From: an uncultured Blautia sp.
Lineage (GTDB): Bacteria; Bacillota; Clostridia; Lachnospirales; Lachnospiraceae
Direction: 5' to 3'
Length of the DNA stretch: 12,903 nucleotides
NCBI GenBank assembly: GCA_900551715.1
Contig: URXG01000070.1
Coordinates: forward strand, 1 to 12,903
A model generated the notes under the pieces. That model was not told the origin of the DNA, made no database searches, and saw only the letters and a program-made list of their open reading frames with translations. This document shows, piece by piece, positions 12,297-12,903 of the stretch. Position 1 is the stretch's first letter, and each line of letters begins with the position of its first letter. The position numbers were made by a program, and so were the translations under genes.

Positions 12297-12903
12297 TTAC
12301 TGCTTCTTCGCTTTTTCAAAAACTTCATCAATAGTTCCTGCAAAAAGGAAGTAGCTTTCCGGAATGTCATCGCATTCTCCATCGAGAATCATCTTGAATC
12401 CTCTTAAGGTTTCTTTCAGAGGAACGTATTTACCTGGCATACCTGTAAACTGTTCTGCTACTGAGAAACTCTGGGACAGGTATCTCTGTACTTTACGTGC
12501 TCTGTTTACAGTACGTTTGTCTTCTTCGGAAAGTTCGTCCATACCCATGATGGCGATGATATCCTGAAGTTCTTTATAACGCTGCAGCACTCTCTGTACA
12601 GATCTGGCAATTTCATAATGCTCGGTTCCTACAATCTCAGGAGAAAGGATACGGCTGGTGGAATCCAGAGGGTCTACTGCCGGGTAAATACCCTGACTGG
12701 AGATCTCTCGGGAAAGTACGGTAGTAGCATCCAGATGTGAAAATGTGGTAGCCGGAGCCGGGTCTGTAAGGTCATCGGCAGGAACATATACAGCCTGTAC
12801 GGATGTAATGGAACCTTTTCTTGTGGAAGTGATTCGTTCCTGTAAGTTACCCATTTCTGTTGCCAGTGTCGGCTGATAACCTACGGCTGATGGCATACGT
12901 CCA
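12297..12903 (-). CDS. atpD: ATP synthase F1 subunit beta, C-terminal part (partial)
   Basis: This is the C-terminal part of the catalytic beta subunit of F1Fo ATP synthase, which makes or hydrolyses ATP on the cytoplasmic face of the membrane. The frame stays open to the window edge, so the gene begins outside; the Met codon at 12896 is internal, because it is preceded by Gly-Arg as in the usual GRMPSAVGYQP stretch. Clear family signatures follow: QPTLATEMG, ITSVQAVYVPADDLTDPAPA, the FSHLDATTVLSR segment and the GIYPAVDPLDSTSR segment. About 201 codons are visible. The Walker A and B motifs lie outside the window. The C-terminus (IDEVFEKAKKQ) is complete. The stop is 12 nt before atpC, so the two are co-transcribed as the end of an atp operon. 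No defects seen. Confidence 0.98.
   Translation of the reverse strand, partial: GRMPSAVGYQPTLATEMGNLQERITSTRKGSITSVQAVYVPADDLTDPAPATTFSHLDATTVLSREISSQGIYPAVDPLDSTSRILSPEIVGTEHYEIARSVQRVLQRYKELQDIIAIMGMDELSEEDKRTVNRARKVQRYLSQSFSVAEQFTGMPGKYVPLKETLRGFKMILDGECDDIPESYFLFAGTIDEVFEKAKKQ

Overview
All thirteen genes supported in this window lie on the minus strand, so transcription runs from high to low coordinates. The organism is most likely an anaerobic gut-type Clostridia, probably Lachnospiraceae. That is inferred from the low-to-moderate GC, the strong AGGAGG-type ribosome binding sites, the F1 ATPase gene order, and a TM1266-family protein typical of hydrogen-metabolising Firmicutes and Thermotogae. 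No marker gene fixes the genus.

Right end (12903 to 11883): the 3' part of atpD (F1 beta subunit, cut by the window edge) followed by atpC (epsilon subunit), the tail of an ATP synthase operon. Next comes a gene-free stretch (11882 to 11520). It holds a 25-bp palindrome, a second inverted repeat straddling a near-consensus sigma-A promoter, and a leader of about 240 nt. The leader folds into hairpins and ends in a strong intrinsic terminator just before the first downstream start codon, which is the layout of a riboswitch or attenuator.

Downstream runs one tightly packed cluster of eleven genes (11519 to 55), very probably one operon. Module A is a NifH-like ATPase plus two nitrogenase component 1-like proteins (D-like and K-like), joined by ATGA stop/start overlaps. 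Then come hypF, hypC, hypD and hypE, the genes that build the Fe(CN)2CO unit of [NiFe]-hydrogenases, and a small TM1266-family protein normally found with [FeFe]-hydrogenase genes. Module B is a second, diverged H-D-K set in the same order. The window contains no hypA, hypB, hydrogenase subunits, nifB, nifE/N or nitrogenase accessory genes.

Working idea (inference): each NifH-like protein is an ATP-driven electron donor to its own D/K heterodimer. The Hyp proteins would supply an Fe-cyanide/carbonyl group either to those complexes or to an enzyme they assemble. One module could be catalytic and the other a scaffold, as NifDK and NifEN are in nitrogenase. The D/K proteins keep only three clearly conserved cluster-type cysteines per heterodimer and show no recognisable FeMo-cofactor site. 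They are therefore nitrogenase-like oxidoreductases of unknown substrate, not a dinitrogen-fixing enzyme. The pairing of two Nif-like modules with HypFCDE and a TM1266-like protein is the most notable content of the window.
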